DNA from: Paraburkholderia aspalathi
GTDB lineage: Bacteria; Pseudomonadota; Gammaproteobacteria; Burkholderiales; Burkholderiaceae
DNA length: 64,000 nucleotides
NCBI RefSeq assembly: GCF_900116445.1
Contig: NZ_FPBH01000012.1
Span: 172,140-236,139, forward strand
Reading direction: 5' to 3'
In this document: positions 62,092 through 64,000 of the stretch, piece after piece
Layout: every line of letters starts with the position of its first letter
How positions within the stretch are numbered: the first letter of the stretch is position 1
Position numbers and translations under genes: made by a program
Notes under the pieces: model-generated
Database searches by the model: none
Seen by the model: only the letters and a program-made list of their open reading frames with translations
What the model was told of the DNA's origin: nothing

Positions 62092-63303
62092 ATGTCCACC
62101 GACTCAGCGACACCGCGCAGCGAATTTGCGACGACCATGCAGATCATTCCGGTCGTCTTTTTCACGTTTCTTTGCTACCTGACGATCGGCATTCCGCTCG
62201 CGGTGCTGCCGGGCTACGTCCACGATGACCTGGGTTACAGCGCGATTCTGGCTGGCGCGGCGATCAGTGTTCAGTACCTGGCGACGCTGGCATCGCGGCC
62301 GCTCGCCGGCCGTTCGGCCGACACGTTAGGGCCGAAGCGGACGGTCACGATCGGCCTGCTGGGTTGCGGCGCGAGCGGGATCCTGTTGCTGCTGGCGGTG
62401 TTGTGCGGGCGCTGGCCGGTGGTGAGTCTGGGGCTGCTGGTGTGCAGCCGTCTCGTCCTCGGCTTCGGCGAAAGCCTGTGCGGCACCGGTGCGATTTTGT
62501 GGGGCATCGGCCGGGTGGGCACGAGCAACAATGCGCGGGTGATTTCGTGGAACGGTATCGCGACATACGGCGCGCTCGCCATTGGCGCACCGCTTGGCGT
62601 CGCGATTGCGCACACGATCGGGTTTGCCGCGTTGGGCGTTCTGGTGATTTTGCTGGCGGCGCTCGGGTTTTATCTGGCGCGGCCTATCGCGCCGGTGCCG
62701 ATCGTGCATGGTGAGCGGATGTCGTACCGGAGCGTGTTCACCCGGGTGCTGCCGCATGGGATCGGGTTGGCGCTGGGCTCGGCCGGCTTTGGGTCGATTG
62801 CGACGTTCATCACGCTGTTTTATGCCGCGCGGCATTGGCCTAATGCGGCTTTGTCGCTGACTGTTTTTGGCACGCTGTTTATCGGTGCGCGGTTGTTGTT
62901 CGCTAATACGATCAAGGCTTACGGTGGGTTCCGGGTCGCGATTGCTTCGTTTTCGTTTGAATGTGCCGGGTTGTTGATGTTGTGGTTGGCGCCGGAGCCA
63001 CATATTGCCCTTGCGGGGGCGGCGTTGACCGGGTTTGGGTTTGCTTTGGTGTTTCCTGCTCTTGGTGTTGAGGCGGTCGGGCTTGTGCCGCCCGCTAGCC
63101 GGGGGGCGGCTTTGTCGGCTTATTCTGTGTTTCTTGATCTTTCTCTGGGGATTACGGGGCCGTTGGCCGGGTATATCGCTGGGGAGTTTGGTTATGCGCA
63201 GGTGTTTTTGTTTGCGGCGGTTGCTTCCGCGATGGCGGTCGTGCTGTCGACGATGATGTACTTGCGGAATTCGAGAGCGCCGAATGCGCCTGCGGCGACC
63301 TGA
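62092..63303 (+). CDS. MFS transporter (YfcJ/YhhS-like)
   Basis: The product is 403 residues with 12 hydrophobic helices. The N-terminus ('FFTFLCYLTIGIPLAVLPGY', 'ISVQYLATLASRPLAGRSAD', 'LGPKRTVTIGLLGCG') and 'FGESLCGTGAILWGIGRVG' match the YfcJ/YhhS group of arabinose-efflux-like MFS proteins. The substrate is unknown; divergence from xdhA raises the idea of purine or urate transport, but this is only positional. No ribosome-binding site is visible. Codons shift sharply to G/T-ending over the last ~450 bases, before the repeat. Confidence 0.9.
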   Translation: MSTDSATPRSEFATTMQIIPVVFFTFLCYLTIGIPLAVLPGYVHDDLGYSAILAGAAISVQYLATLASRPLAGRSADTLGPKRTVTIGLLGCGASGILLLLAVLCGRWPVVSLGLLVCSRLVLGFGESLCGTGAILWGIGRVGTSNNARVISWNGIATYGALAIGAPLGVAIAHTIGFAALGVLVILLAALGFYLARPIAPVPIVHGERMSYRSVFTRVLPHGIGLALGSAGFGSIATFITLFYAARHWPNAALSLTVFGTLFIGARLLFANTIKAYGGFRVAIASFSFECAGLLMLWLAPEPHIALAGAALTGFGFALVFPALGVEAVGLVPPASRGAALSAYSVFLDLSLGITGPLAGYIAGEFGYAQVFLFAAVASAMAVVLSTMMYLRNSRAPNAPAAT

Positions 63304-63310
63304 TTTTTTT

Positions 63311-63956
63311 GCTTGCTTGGCGCTTGTTTGTCCGTGTTCTTAGCGCTTTGGCCTTTCCTTGATTTGTTAGTGGTCTATTAGCGTTGCCCCTGTGCGGGGC
63401 GGCACTTACTTTCTTTGCCGCCGCAAAGAAAGATAAGCAAAGAAAGCGGCTAGAAGCCCCTGCTAAGCGGGTCCCGCAGCTCGCTCACGGTAGTGGTGCA
63501 TCTGGAATCTGTGTTCGTGCCCGTGCATAAGCTTGTGACAAGGGCGTCATACTTCCGGCGGCGCTGCGCGCGCCGAAGAGCCGTTCATAAAACCATCCGC
63601 TAGGTTTTGACTCCCCCCTCGCCACCGGATCGTGGCTCGACCTTGCACCGCGCAGCCGCGACCGTGATGGCGGGGCACGGATACATCATTTGAAGTTAGG
63701 GTTCCAAGGTGAGTGCAGAGCGCCTCGCCGAGGCGGAGCCAACGGCCCCCACAAACCAAAACCGAAGCCGGCGGTTTCCCATGCAGACCCGTCCGCGACG
63801 CACGTAGTGCGGAGTGGGAGCTGATGACTCCTTTGTCACTAACGCCGAATGTGCGAGAACACGGATTCCAGTCGCACCACTACCCCAGGCAGACCACGGT
63901 GCCCACTTAGCAGGGGCTTCTAGCCGCTTTCTTTTGCCTACTTTTCTTTGCGGCGG
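63311..63956. repeat. long inverted-repeat element, copy 2 (truncated on the right)
   Basis: This copy matches 42412-43193 with few differences through the left arm and middle and into the right arm. It stops within the right hairpin (cttttctttgcggcgg) at 63956, where unrelated sequence begins. Same orientation as copy 1, about 20 kb apart. Confidence 0.88.
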
Positions 63957-64000
63957 TGTATAGACCGGAGACATAGCTGACAGGTGTGCGGGGACATGGT
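63957..64000. mobile_element. probable end of an insertion sequence (runs off the window)
   Basis: The repeat is interrupted exactly in its right hairpin by sequence starting tgtatagaccggagacat and containing a second ggggacat-like motif. An abrupt junction inside a repeat and repeated gacat motifs near a TG end fit an insertion-sequence terminus. The transposase would lie beyond the window, so the family is not assigned. Confidence 0.4.

Noticed and set aside
1..64000. CRISPR arrays, tRNA or rRNA genes
   Set aside because: No regularly spaced 25-40 base repeats, cloverleaf-like sequences with CCA context or rRNA motifs were seen by eye.

Overview
The window is high-GC chromosomal DNA from a member of the Burkholderiaceae, most likely Paraburkholderia or Burkholderia. 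This rests on codon usage dominated by G/C-ending codons, many LysR and AraC regulators, the protein families present, and a repetitive intergenic element of the type common in these genomes. No rRNA, tRNA, CRISPR array or replication origin was seen.

Positions 1-1426 hold the end of an Ala/Thr-rich envelope protein and a zinc-ribbon membrane protein. Positions 1485-38650 form one large exopolysaccharide (EPS) locus of the Wzx/Wzy type with colanic-acid-like chemistry. A core transcript on the minus strand runs manC, wcaJ-like priming transferase, wza-type lipoprotein, wzc-type tyrosine kinase, gmd, fcl, a GT4 transferase, a WcaI-type transferase, a WcaF-type acetyltransferase, a GMC oxidoreductase and a GH95 fucosidase-like enzyme. 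Around it lie a Wzx flippase, a Wzy-like polymerase, an acyltransferase-3 protein and four further GT4 transferases. An AraC/GlxA-type regulator sits directly before manC. A plus-strand arm carries two paralogous clan-GH-A-like hydrolases (one a lipoprotein), a GDP-mannose mannosyl hydrolase and a PIG-L deacetylase/beta-trefoil/VCBS protein. The expected donors are GDP-mannose and GDP-L-fucose. The number of tailoring and depolymerising enzymes is unusual.

Positions 38765-42400 hold a permease, an SDR dehydrogenase and a divergent AraC regulator. A roughly 0.78-kb repeat with long inverted arms (42412-43193) follows. A second copy in the same orientation (63311-63956) is cut off by what looks like the end of an insertion sequence at the right edge. 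Between the copies lie a LysR-HMG-CoA-lyase-like/CoA-transferase/MFS operon, LysE, EamA and TSUP exporters with LysR regulators, a BON-domain protein, an orphan TAXI binding protein, a kappa-GST-like isomerase, and a xanthine dehydrogenase operon (xdhA-xdhB-xdhC) with an unusually short XdhC, next to an MFS transporter.

The most notable non-coding signals are an 11-bp phased array of GTTCAT-like units before the TAXI gene, a duplicated 3' end of the GMC gene flanking the GH95 gene, perfect palindromes in the AT-rich region before the GH-A-like lipoprotein gene, and a shift to G/T-ending codons at the 3' ends of genes next to the repeats. All assignments come from reading the sequence; no database search was run.
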